The translations under genes and the position numbers were made by a program. From an uncultured delta proteobacterium (lineage in GTDB: Bacteria; Myxococcota_A; Bradymonadia; REDH01): a stretch of 14,565 nt of DNA. Below, in pieces: positions 5,709-12,765 of the stretch; the stretch's first letter is position 1; every line of letters begins with the position of its first letter. The stretch spans positions 1 to 14,565 of the forward strand of contig CAIWGR010000225.1 in NCBI GenBank assembly GCA_903912275.1, written 5' to 3'. The notes beneath the pieces were generated by a model, which saw only the letters and a list, made by a program, of their open reading frames with translations, did not search any database and had not been told where the DNA came from.

Positions 5709-7466
5709 ATGACGGGAAAGAGGAGAGTTTGGCTCGCGGTCGCGCTCGCGCTCGCGACGGGAGCGGCGGCTTGCAAGCGGGCACCCGAGGCCGCGGCGCC
5801 GAGCGCAGAGGTGGCGCGGGAGACCGCGGAAGTGATGCGGGATCGGGCTCCGACCGCGGCGGGGGCAGCCAACTGCGCCACCTGTCACGCCGCAGAAACG
5901 GAGGCTTGGCGCGGTTCGCAGCATGGCGCAGCGCAGCGGCCGGCGGATGGGCGACCGATGCCGCCGGGCATTCCGGGTGAGCCGGCCGGTTGGCTCGGTG
6001 TGGCGCCTCTCGAACAGGCGCTGGTGAAGGTAGAGCGGGGGCGGATTCAGGTGGCGGACCCCGCCCGCGACACGCAGAGCGGCGCATGGTTCTCGGTACA
6101 TGGCGAAGACCCGCCCTCCGCGACCGAATGGGGCGGCTGGGCCTCGCGTTCGAACACATGGAACAGCCAGTGCGCGCAGTGCCACACGACCGGTTTTGAG
6201 AAGCGTTACGACGCCGCGACCGACAGCTTCGACTCCCGCCAGCAGGCGCTCGGCGTGGCCTGCGCCGCCTGCCATGCGCTCCCCGTCGACCATGCCGCCC
6301 ACCCGTCGGCCGTGATCGCCGCCACCGCTCGCACCGCTGCCTGCGAACCCTGCCACGCCGTGGGTGAGTCACTGGCGCCGGCGGCCGGCCACGACCCAGT
6401 CCCCTTCCGGCTTACAGACCCGAACGGCTACGACCAGTTCGCCGACGGGCGGGCCCGTGAGGAGCTCTTCGAGGTGGCAACCTTCCGCTCAAGCGCGATG
6501 CACACGGCCGGCGTCGACTGCCTGGACTGCCATGACCCCCACAGCGGGGGGCTTCGGGCGCCGCTTGCCGCCAACGCTGTCTGCCTGCAGTGCCATGGCG
6601 CCGGTGCGCCGCCGGCGGGGCGACAGCTCGCGTCGAAGCCGCCCGTCATCGCCGCCGAACACAGCCACCACACCGCAGGCAGCACCGGTGCTGCATGCGT
6701 GAGCTGCCACATGCCGGCGCGCACCTTCATGGGGCGCGACAGCCGGCGCGACCACCGCTTCTACACGCCCGACCCGGCCGCTGACGCGGCGCGCGGCGCG
6801 CCAGAGGTCTGCACGGGCTGCCACAACGAGCGAGATGCCGTCTGGGCTGCGGCCACCGCGGAGCGTTGGTGGCCAGCGATCCTGTCACGCCGAGCCGCGA
6901 GCGTCGCCACCGCGCTGGACGCCGTGGCGGCGGGCGAGCCGACCGCGGCTGAACGGGTAGCCGCCCGGTTCGGCATGGAGCGGAGTGCGCGCGAGCGGGT
7001 GCGGCTGCTGGCGGCCGTCGCCCCACCCTTCGCCGGCGGCGAGGCGCTCCTGCAAAGAGCGCTGCAAGACCCCTCCGTCGAGGTCCGAAGTGCGGCCATC
7101 CGGTTGCTCGGCCGGCTGCCGGCGGCGCGCTCGTCGCTGCTTCCCTTCCGCGCTGCAACGGCGCTCGACGAGCGACTCGCGGCGCTCTGGGCCACCCGCC
7201 GCGACCCGATGACAGAGGCGCAGGCTGCAGAGGTGGAGGCCTGGCTCTCGCTCACCCTCGACGACCCGGCAGGCGCGATGCGGGCGGCGGAGTGGTTCCA
7301 GCTGCGGGGCAATGGCGAGCGGGCGCTGCTCCACGCCAAGGCAGCGGCGGCCTGGGCGCCGTCGGTGGCGACGCTCCGCACGCTCGCGGCCGTGCTGCAG
7401 GCCAACGGCCAGGCGGCCGAAGCGGCCGAGGCGATGCGGCAGGCGGCGCAGCGGGCGCCGAACTAG
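5709..7466 (+). CDS. Octaheme cytochrome c lipoprotein with helical-repeat C-terminus
   Basis: This is a 585-residue protein. A lipoprotein signal peptide ends at Cys22. Eight CxxCH heme c motifs lie at cysteines 56, 155, 185, 212, 271, 292, 330 and 368 (CATCH, CAQCH, CAACH, CEPCH, CLDCH, CLQCH, CVSCH, CTGCH). The region around the fifth heme (GVDCLDCHDPHSGG) and the MPARTFMGRD loop is like the cytochrome c554/doubled-CxxCH multiheme proteins that often carry TPR tails. From about residue 395 to the end there is no heme; the sequence is alpha-helical with one HEAT-like stretch (SVEVRSAAIRLLGRL) and a TPR-like end (ATLRTLAAVLQANG). It would transfer electrons or reduce a nitrogen or other oxidised compound on the periplasmic face of a membrane; the substrate is unknown. 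Cytochrome c maturation (Ccm) must be encoded elsewhere. The frame is open further upstream, but the ATG at 5709 begins the signal peptide. Its stop shares CTAG with the convergent PEBP gene. Confidence 0.9.
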   Translation: MTGKRRVWLAVALALATGAAACKRAPEAAAPSAEVARETAEVMRDRAPTAAGAANCATCHAAETEAWRGSQHGAAQRPADGRPMPPGIPGEPAGWLGVAPLEQALVKVERGRIQVADPARDTQSGAWFSVHGEDPPSATEWGGWASRSNTWNSQCAQCHTTGFEKRYDAATDSFDSRQQALGVACAACHALPVDHAAHPSAVIAATARTAACEPCHAVGESLAPAAGHDPVPFRLTDPNGYDQFADGRAREELFEVATFRSSAMHTAGVDCLDCHDPHSGGLRAPLAANAVCLQCHGAGAPPAGRQLASKPPVIAAEHSHHTAGSTGAACVSCHMPARTFMGRDSRRDHRFYTPDPAADAARGAPEVCTGCHNERDAVWAAATAERWWPAILSRRAASVATALDAVAAGEPTAAERVAARFGMERSARERVRLLAAVAPPFAGGEALLQRALQDPSVEVRSAAIRLLGRLPAARSSLLPFRAATALDERLAALWATRRDPMTEAQAAEVEAWLSLTLDDPAGAMRAAEWFQLRGNGERALLHAKAAAAWAPSVATLRTLAAVLQANGQAAEAAEAMRQAAQRAPN

Positions 7467-8263
7467 GGGACGGGGCGGGTGTAACCCACGGTGAGGGCGC
7501 TCTCCGCCAGCACGTGGCCCACGAGCGCAGCCTCGACCACGTCGCCCGTGACGGTGGACGGGTCACCGGTGAAGGAGAGCGGCCCGTCGACCGCATAGAG
7601 CGTGAAGGTGTAGAACTTCTCGCCAGGCCCCTGCGAACAGGGGGGCGCGTAGGCGAGCGCCGGGCCGTCGCTCGTGCGGCCGAAGGTGCCCGCGTCGGTC
7701 TGCCCCTCCGCGAGTCCGGTCTGCGAGGCCGGAAGGTTGAAGAGCACCCAGTTCCACTTCTTGCCGTCGCGCGCGAGGGTGGTGGCGAGGAGCACAAAGG
7801 CGCCCGTACCGTCGGGCACCCCGCTCCATGCGAGCGGAGGCGAGAGGCCAGCGTCGTCGCAGGTGTGACGGGCTGGCATGGTGCCGCCGTCGACCATCAC
7901 GGGGCTGGTGAGCAGCAACGAGGCGGTCGCATCCGCGGCGGTGTCGGTGGCCGTGTCTTCCGCGCTCGTGTCTGCGCCTGAATCAGCGGTGGTGTCGGCG
8001 CCCGAATCAGCGATGGCGTCTTGGTCCACGCTGTCATCGATTGCGGCGGCCGCGCCGCTCCCCGGTTCGGTGTCGCTCCCTGCCTCGGTGTCGTCGGCAA
8101 CGGCAGCATCGGCCGAGCCATCTGCTTCGCCAGAGCCGTCGAGAGCATCGGCCGCGTCGAGGCCCGTGTCTTGATTAGCGTCGGCGTCGTTCCCCACGCC
8201 CGCATCACCGCTGCAGGCCACCAGCAACGCGAGCAATCCAACCTGCCAATACTGTCTCATCAT
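7463..8263 (-). CDS. PEBP (YbhB/YbcL, Raf kinase inhibitor-like) lipoprotein with Asp/Thr linker
   Basis: This is a 266-residue protein. A lipoprotein signal (LLALLVAC, Cys17) is followed by about 95 residues of Asp, Ala, Ser, Gly and Thr repeats, then a PEBP-fold domain from about 117: LTSPVMVDGGTMPARHTCDD, GLSPPLAWSGVP (139-150), KWNWVLFNLPA (169-179), SDGPALAYAPPCSQGPGE (198-215) and FYTFTLYAVDGPL. In ordinary PEBPs the pocket has Asp-Pro-Asp-x-Pro, a His before Trp, and Gly-x-His-Arg; here these positions read differently, so phosphate or phosphatidylethanolamine binding may be lost. The start ATG at 8263 has a strong GGAGG (8273-8269) five bases before it, and it overlaps the upstream TGA as ATGA. 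It is last in a four-gene operon and its stop overlaps the convergent cytochrome gene. Family confident; ligand unknown. Confidence 0.85.
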   Translation of the reverse strand: MMRQYWQVGLLALLVACSGDAGVGNDADANQDTGLDAADALDGSGEADGSADAAVADDTEAGSDTEPGSGAAAAIDDSVDQDAIADSGADTTADSGADTSAEDTATDTAADATASLLLTSPVMVDGGTMPARHTCDDAGLSPPLAWSGVPDGTGAFVLLATTLARDGKKWNWVLFNLPASQTGLAEGQTDAGTFGRTSDGPALAYAPPCSQGPGEKFYTFTLYAVDGPLSFTGDPSTVTGDVVEAALVGHVLAESALTVGYTRPVP

Positions 8264-8907
8264 GGCTTCCTCCTTCCCCAAAGAAATCCGACGCGGGCCG
8301 CGAGCAGTGAGGCCCCCAGCACAAGCCACCCCACCCATCGCGGCAACATCGACGCTGGCGCGGCTGGCGTTGCGTGCGGCGCTTCGATGCCGGTGACCGT
8401 GAGTGTGCTCCAGCCTCCGCCGGCCGCGAAGACGGGCTGCGGCGCCGACATCGAGGCAAAGTAGGGGCCAAATGCGGCGGGCAGAAAGAGGCTGCAGCCT
8501 TTGCGCAGCAGCGCATCGGCCGGTCGGTCCCCCCGGAGCTGCACGACCAGCTGGCGCTCCGCACCGCCCGCGGCTGCGATGAGCGCATCACCATCGAGTT
8601 TGCCGACGAGCGCGAGCGGAACGGACGCTCCGCCGCACTGCAGCGCAACGGAATCCACCGCCGCGAAGGCGCCCGCCAGCTGAAGGCCGGCGGCCACCGC
8701 GCCGGAGCCAGCCGCCACGCCGGAACCGGAGGCGGCAGGTTCCACAAGCCGACGAGCGCTGACAGCGAGCGACACCTCCAACGTACCCTCTCGGAGCCGC
8801 AATTCCGCCGAGGTCTCGCTCGGAAGATGGGCCTGCAGGTGGGCAGGGGCCAGCAGGCCAACCACCACGGCGGTGCCAGCCAAGAGACCGGCGCGAGCGG
8901 CCATCAT
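8260..8907 (-). CDS. Exported protein of unknown function with C-terminal membrane anchor
   Basis: This is a 215-residue protein I do not recognise. It begins with a signal peptide (LLAGTAVVVGLLAPAHLQA, cleavage likely near residue 26) leaving AHLPSETSAELRLREGTLEV, whose AH...L.LR pattern vaguely recalls the exported N-termini of HupE/UreJ-like proteins, though that is not a firm match. A single membrane helix (RWVGWLVLGASLLAARVGFLW, 190-210) with a basic RRKP tail ends it, so the body would be outside the cytoplasm and the tail inside. Two cysteines (91, 138) could form a disulfide. Both ends overlap neighbours by 4 bp, so it is the third gene of the sulfatase operon and likely works with the YHYH and PEBP proteins. 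Although the frame stays open to 9183, the ATG at 8907, which overlaps the TGA of the upstream gene, is taken as the start. Confidence 0.75.
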   Translation of the reverse strand: MMAARAGLLAGTAVVVGLLAPAHLQAHLPSETSAELRLREGTLEVSLAVSARRLVEPAASGSGVAAGSGAVAAGLQLAGAFAAVDSVALQCGGASVPLALVGKLDGDALIAAAGGAERQLVVQLRGDRPADALLRKGCSLFLPAAFGPYFASMSAPQPVFAAGGGWSTLTVTGIEAPHATPAAPASMLPRWVGWLVLGASLLAARVGFLWGRRKP

Positions 8908-10061
8908 CGGCAGAAGACTCCGGTCTCTAAGACGCCGTTTGAGGTGACGGTGCTCGTCTCGAAGTCGAAGCAGCCGTCGGGACGGGGGGTGTAGTGCAGG
9001 TAGTAGGGCTGACCATTGTAGGTGTACTCGAGCGCGTGCAGGCCGCTCGCCTCCACCCGATGGACAAGCCCCTGCACACCGCCGGCAGGCGGGCGCCCGC
9101 TGGTCCGGCCGCCGCCGCCGCCCTGACGCGAGAGCGGGCGGACGCGGGGCACGGTGGTCAGGTCGACCTGTCCCTTGAGGCACTTCATCACATAGGGGGG
9201 CGCAACGCTGGTGTGGTAGCGGTAGCCGAACTCCGGGTCGGGCTGGCCGTTGCAGCTGTCGAGTGTGCCGGCCGGGATGGTCGAGCCGTCGGGGTTGGTG
9301 TCTCCAAACATCGGGAATCCGTCGAAGCCCCAGCCGAGGATGGGTTGGCTGTCGCGGTTGGGCATCGCGGCGATCATGCAGACGGGTGCTGCGTGGTAGT
9401 GGTAGTCGTCGCCGCGGCCCGAGTGGCCGCCGCAGTGGTCGAGCTGTCCGGTGACGAGCGTGTCGACGGCCGGGTCGTAGGTGCTGGTGTCGATGTCGCC
9501 TGCGCCGGAGTAGTCGTAGATGGGGACGCCGTTGACGGCGACGCCGAGCGCGCCATCGACGGTGAGCGGGGCGGGGGCGAAGGTGGGGGCAAGCATCACC
9601 GGGACGGTGTGGCCGGGTGCCTCGACGGGGATCTGCTCATTGGTGGCAATGATGCCGTTCATGAGGTCGTGGTCGGGGTAGGTGTTCGAGGTGAGTTCCG
9701 CCTTGCTGGCATCGCAGGTGATGGTCATCTTGTCGGCAAAGCCGGCCTCTTCCACCGAGGCGCGGATGCGCGCGCAGCGGCGCTCTGCGGGGGTGAGCCC
9801 GTCGCCGGAGCCGTCGGCGGCGGTGTCGGCCGTTGTGTCTTCCGCAGCGGTGTCGGCCGTCGTATCGGCGCCTCCATCTGCGTCCGAGCCCTCCGCAGCA
9901 TCGACCGCGGTATCGTCCAGCACGGCGTCGGACGAGCTGTCCGAGGCCGTGTCGGCGCTGGTGTCAGACCGGTCGCCCGCGCTGCCGGAGGAGGGGCCGC
10001 TGTCGCCGCAGGCGGCGAGCAGAAGAAAGAGCGGCACCGCACGGAGAGGATGATTCATCAT
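8904..10061 (-). CDS. YHYH-domain lipoprotein with Asp/Thr-rich linker
   Basis: This is a 385-residue protein. A lipoprotein signal (VPLFLLLAAC, Cys18) is followed by a DTAxDT-type linker to about residue 88, then a YHYH protein domain: VNGVPIYDYSGAGD (177-189), LDHCGGHSGRGDDYHYHAAP (207-226) with Y220-H221-Y222-H223, ILGWGFDGFPMFG (241-253), FGYRYHTSVAPPY (278-290) and a C-terminal ALEYTYNGQPYYLHYTP. The cluster Cys210, His213, His221 and His223 looks able to bind a metal, which is an inference; no activity is established for the family to my knowledge. Residues 311-327 hold a Gly/Arg-rich insert before the last strands. The start ATG at 10061 overlaps the sulfatase TGA, and its own TGA overlaps the next ATG. 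It is the second gene of the operon. Family assignment is strong; function open. Confidence 0.88.
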   Translation of the reverse strand: MMNHPLRAVPLFLLLAACGDSGPSSGSAGDRSDTSADTASDSSSDAVLDDTAVDAAEGSDADGGADTTADTAAEDTTADTAADGSGDGLTPAERRCARIRASVEEAGFADKMTITCDASKAELTSNTYPDHDLMNGIIATNEQIPVEAPGHTVPVMLAPTFAPAPLTVDGALGVAVNGVPIYDYSGAGDIDTSTYDPAVDTLVTGQLDHCGGHSGRGDDYHYHAAPVCMIAAMPNRDSQPILGWGFDGFPMFGDTNPDGSTIPAGTLDSCNGQPDPEFGYRYHTSVAPPYVMKCLKGQVDLTTVPRVRPLSRQGGGGGRTSGRPPAGGVQGLVHRVEASGLHALEYTYNGQPYYLHYTPRPDGCFDFETSTVTSNGVLETGVFCR

Positions 10062-11692
10062 GGCACCACGGGCATCTGGGCGCCGATTTCCGTCAGGTAG
10101 GCGCTGAGTTGGGCTGCAAGCGAAGCGGTCCGCGCGGGATCGCTGGCCGAGAGGTCGTTCTGCTCCTGATAGTCAGCGAGCAGGTCGAAGAGCCTGTAAC
10201 TGTTGTCTTCGTAGAAGTGGATGAGTTTGTAGTCGCCGCTGATGATGGTGGAGGCGGGGCCGAGCGGGTCTTTGTCGTAGTGGGGGAAGTGGACGACGAA
10301 GTCGGTGCGGGCGCGGGTGACGCCCGAGCCGCCGGTGAGGATGCTGACGAGGCTGCCGCCCTCGAGGCCGCTCGGCAGCGCGGGAACCTCGGCGAGTTGC
10401 GCGATGGTGGGCAGGATGTCGACCTGCGAGGCCCGCTCGTGGGTGTGCATGCCGGCGGGGATGCCGGGGCCGCGAACGATGAGGGGCACGCGGATGCCGC
10501 CCTCCCAGACACTGCCCTTGCCCTGCTCCAGCGGCGGGTTGGCGTTGGCGCCCGCGCGGCCATGATCGGCGGTGTAGATGATGTAGGTGTTGTCGGCGAT
10601 GCCGAGCGCGTCGAGCTGGTCGAGGACTTGGCCGATGGTGATATCCATGTCGGCGACGACGGCGGCATCGGCGATGGTCTTGACCTGCTCGCCGGGCAGG
10701 CGCGCTGCGGTGGCCGCGTAGGTGTCAGGGAGCGAGTCGATCTCCGCGGTGCCGCCGTAGTGCGACATCTGCACATAGAAGGGCTGACCGGCGGCCACGG
10801 CCCGCTGCATGAAGGTCGCTCCACGCTCGGTGATGAGATAGGCCTCGGAAGGGTTGGGGTTGTCCACGTTTGTGGGGCCGCGGTTCGCCGTGGGGCCATC
10901 GCTCTCGTCGAAGCCATAGGCCGTCGGATCAACCGTCTTGCTCGCATGCCATTTGCCGTAGTGGGCCGTTGCATAGCCCTGCCCGCGGAGAAGGCTGGCG
11001 ATGGTGTCGAGGTCGGTCGGGAGGTCGACGAGCGGGGTCGGCGGCGTGACGGTGCCGGTGGGAACGCCGTCACGGGCACCCTCGGGGATGAAGGTCATGT
11101 GAATCTGCGCCGGCGAGCGGCCCGAGAAGAAGGCGGCGCGCGAGGGCATGCAGCGGGGCGAGGGCGCGTAGAAATCCGAGAAGGTCATGCCGGCGTCTGC
11201 GATGGAGTCGAGGTTCGGCGTGAGGAAGATGGTGCTGACCGAGTCGGCGATCTCCTCGTTCATCAGGGTCGACTGGCTGGTCCAACCGCGCGCCTCACCC
11301 ATGATGACGACGAAGTTGGGACGGGTGGGCAGCACCGGGCCGCCCGTGTCGCTGCCCGTGTCGCTGCCCGTATCGATGGCGGTATCGCTGCCCGTGTCGT
11401 TCGTTGTGTCGGCGATGCTCGTGTCTTCGACGGCGGCATCCTCGAGCGTGGTATCGCCGCTGCCACTGTCGGCCGTGGTGTCGCCACTGCCGCTGTCGAC
11501 TGCAGTATCCTCGTCCGTGGTATCAGCCCCCGTGGCGGTATCGCCGGAGCCGGAACCCGCATCCTCGACCGTATCAACCCGGGCCGTGTCTGCCTCCGAC
11601 GAGGAAGAGGAGGAGCGGGGCAGCGTGTCGTCACCGCAGGCGACGAGCAGCAGGGCGAGAGAGACAACCTTCAACCAACCAGACACCCGCAT
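10058..11692 (-). CDS. Sulfatase-like lipoprotein with Asp/Ser/Thr-rich linker and altered metal motif
   Basis: This is a 544-residue protein. A lipoprotein signal ends at Cys19 (LLLVAC), followed by about 95 residues of Ser/Asp/Thr/Gly repeats, then a sulfatase fold: PNFVVIMGEARGW (125-137), the formylglycine signature RCMPSRAAFFSGR (180-192) with Cys181 and Arg185, HYGKWH (244-249), IIYTADHG (371-378) and GKGSVWEGGIRVPLIVRGPG (391-410). Sulfatases hydrolyse sulfate esters, typically of polysaccharides; Cys181 would need formylglycine-generating enzyme from elsewhere. Odd: the first metal motif normally ends in Asp-Asp but reads Glu-Ala here, so metal binding, and therefore activity, is uncertain. 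The ATG at 11692 has GGAGG seven bases upstream (11704-11700) and starts the signal peptide; the frame reads on to 11803 with hydrophilic residues. It is first in a four-gene operon and its stop overlaps the YHYH start as ATGA. Confidence 0.88.
   Translation of the reverse strand: MRVSGWLKVVSLALLLVACGDDTLPRSSSSSSEADTARVDTVEDAGSGSGDTATGADTTDEDTAVDSGSGDTTADSGSGDTTLEDAAVEDTSIADTTNDTGSDTAIDTGSDTGSDTGGPVLPTRPNFVVIMGEARGWTSQSTLMNEEIADSVSTIFLTPNLDSIADAGMTFSDFYAPSPRCMPSRAAFFSGRSPAQIHMTFIPEGARDGVPTGTVTPPTPLVDLPTDLDTIASLLRGQGYATAHYGKWHASKTVDPTAYGFDESDGPTANRGPTNVDNPNPSEAYLITERGATFMQRAVAAGQPFYVQMSHYGGTAEIDSLPDTYAATAARLPGEQVKTIADAAVVADMDITIGQVLDQLDALGIADNTYIIYTADHGRAGANANPPLEQGKGSVWEGGIRVPLIVRGPGIPAGMHTHERASQVDILPTIAQLAEVPALPSGLEGGSLVSILTGGSGVTRARTDFVVHFPHYDKDPLGPASTIISGDYKLIHFYEDNSYRLFDLLADYQEQNDLSASDPARTASLAAQLSAYLTEIGAQMPVVP
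11343..11402 (+). repeat. Five tandem 12-base units inside the sulfatase linker
   Basis: Five consecutive 12-base units (11343, 11355, 11367, 11379, 11391) share the core CCCGTGTCGCTG with a few changes. Read on the minus strand they code a repeat of Ser/Thr-Asp-Thr-Gly type in the linker of the sulfatase lipoprotein. Because the unit is a multiple of three, gain or loss of a unit would alter only linker length. Looser repeats of 24-27 bases occur further along the same linker and in the PEBP linker. Confidence 0.7.
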
Positions 11693-11811
11693 CGAAGACC
11701 CTCCGAAAGGAAGCAACTGAATCCAGACTCTCCTATTCGCCGCGCGGGTTACCTTTCCTTCATCCTTTTTCTCATTGCGCGACGATTGAAGGTTTGTGAC
11801 CAAGCGTGCGA
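11693..11811. promoter_or_regulatory. Divergent intergenic region between the sulfatase operon and the sigma-factor operon
   Basis: These 119 bases separate the sulfatase gene (leftward) from the exported-protein gene (rightward) and are lower in GC than the genes, with a pyrimidine-rich stretch at about 11754-11775. Both operons must be started from here, so shared control is possible. The GGAGG of the sulfatase lies at 11704-11700. I could not find a -35/-10 pair I trust on either strand, which would fit use of an alternative sigma factor such as the ECF sigma encoded next door; that is speculation. Confidence 0.4.
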
Positions 11812-12765
11812 ATGAGAGACCGCCACCCCCGACGAGCCTCCGTGAAGTTTCTCCCTGTCTCAGCCACCTTGGCCTTCGCGATGCTCGGCGCCCTCCCCCG
11901 CGCCGACGGCTGCGAAGTCGTGGCGGAGCCGCAACTGGCGCAGCAGTTGCGAGCCTGGCTGGCCAGCCAGCCTGAGGAGGAGCGAAGCTGCCTGAAGCTC
12001 GTGGTCGTCGCGGAGTCTGAGGCGCAGACGCTGATGATGACGACGCGTGACGGTCGGGTTGCCCGCAGGACCATCGAAGCCGCTGAAGAGTTGGAAGACA
12101 CCATCGATGCGCTGCTCCTCGCGCCGCCGCCGCCGCCCCGCACCGCGCCGCCAGCGCAGCCTCCCGCAGAGGCAGTCAGCGCTGAGCCGCTCACGATCAC
12201 GCCGGCCGCGGAACCCCCGAACGAAGTCGCCATCCTGCCGCTGCGCTCCTCGCATGCGCTCTTCGCCGCGACGGGGCTCGGGTGGCATCCTGAGCCGGGC
12301 ATCGGGCTGTTTGCGATCGAGACGGGATGGAGTTGGCAGCCTGCGTCGGCCGTCGTGGAAGCGGGGGTTCGATGGTCGCCTGCGATCACACCCGGCGGTC
12401 GTCCGCTGGCAGGGTTCACGGCCTCTTCCTCCGACCTCTGGTTTGGCGCGGGCGTACCCCTGCTGGAGGGGTCTGGCCAGCGGCTCGACCTGCTGCTGCG
12501 CGGCGGCTGGCAGACCTTTGCGGAGAGCGCCGATAACCCCGACCCGGCGAAGAAAAACGCGCTCGACCTGAGCGGCGAGCAGTGGACCATCGGCGGCCAA
12601 TTGACCCACCACCGGCGGCTTGGCCGTCATGTCGCGCTGCGCACGGGCGCCCACGCCGACCTGTCGCTCACCGGCCTTCGCGCCAAGGGCGCGACCACCA
12701 AGGGACTGCCTCCCCTTCCCGCATCAGGCTTCGCGCTCCTCGTGGGGTTGGAGTTTGCTCCGTGA
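11812..12765 (+). CDS. Exported, probably outer-membrane beta-barrel-like protein linked to a sigma factor
   Basis: This is a 317-residue protein I do not recognise as a named family. A basic start and hydrophobic stretch (VKFLPVSATLAFAMLGALP) form a signal peptide with cleavage near residue 30, leaving DGCEVVAEP. Residues 33-110 form a small globular domain with Cys34 and Cys60; a proline-rich linker (about 114-130) leads to a C-terminal part of alternating strands (LFAATGLGWHP, GLFAIETGWSW, VEAGVRWSP, DLLLRGGWQT, ALRTGAHADL, GFALLVGLEF) typical of an outer-membrane barrel. Starts at ATG 11812, though GTG 11806 and GTG 11842 are possible. Its last bases overlap the sigma-factor GTG, so it is the first gene of a three-gene operon with a sigma factor and a FecR/anti-sigma protein. 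This layout suggests a surface-linked sensor or stabiliser for that regulator, by context only. Confidence 0.7.
   Translation: MRDRHPRRASVKFLPVSATLAFAMLGALPRADGCEVVAEPQLAQQLRAWLASQPEEERSCLKLVVVAESEAQTLMMTTRDGRVARRTIEAAEELEDTIDALLLAPPPPPRTAPPAQPPAEAVSAEPLTITPAAEPPNEVAILPLRSSHALFAATGLGWHPEPGIGLFAIETGWSWQPASAVVEAGVRWSPAITPGGRPLAGFTASSSDLWFGAGVPLLEGSGQRLDLLLRGGWQTFAESADNPDPAKKNALDLSGEQWTIGGQLTHHRRLGRHVALRTGAHADLSLTGLRAKGATTKGLPPLPASGFALLVGLEFAP

Noticed and set aside
8994..10100. Plus-strand open frame (368 codons) opposite the YHYH gene
   Set aside because: It is the antisense shadow of the YHYH gene, rich in Val, Gly and Ala without a recognisable domain or ribosome-binding site.
11343..11640. 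Short repeated units, considered as a CRISPR array
   Set aside because: The units are 12-27 bases with no unique spacers and lie in frame within a coding sequence, so they are linker codons.
9833..11815. Long plus-strand open frame (660 codons) opposite the sulfatase gene
   Set aside because: It runs through the antisense of a well-supported sulfatase, with Val/Gly/Asp/Arg-rich composition and no domain. GC-rich DNA with strong codon bias creates such shadows.
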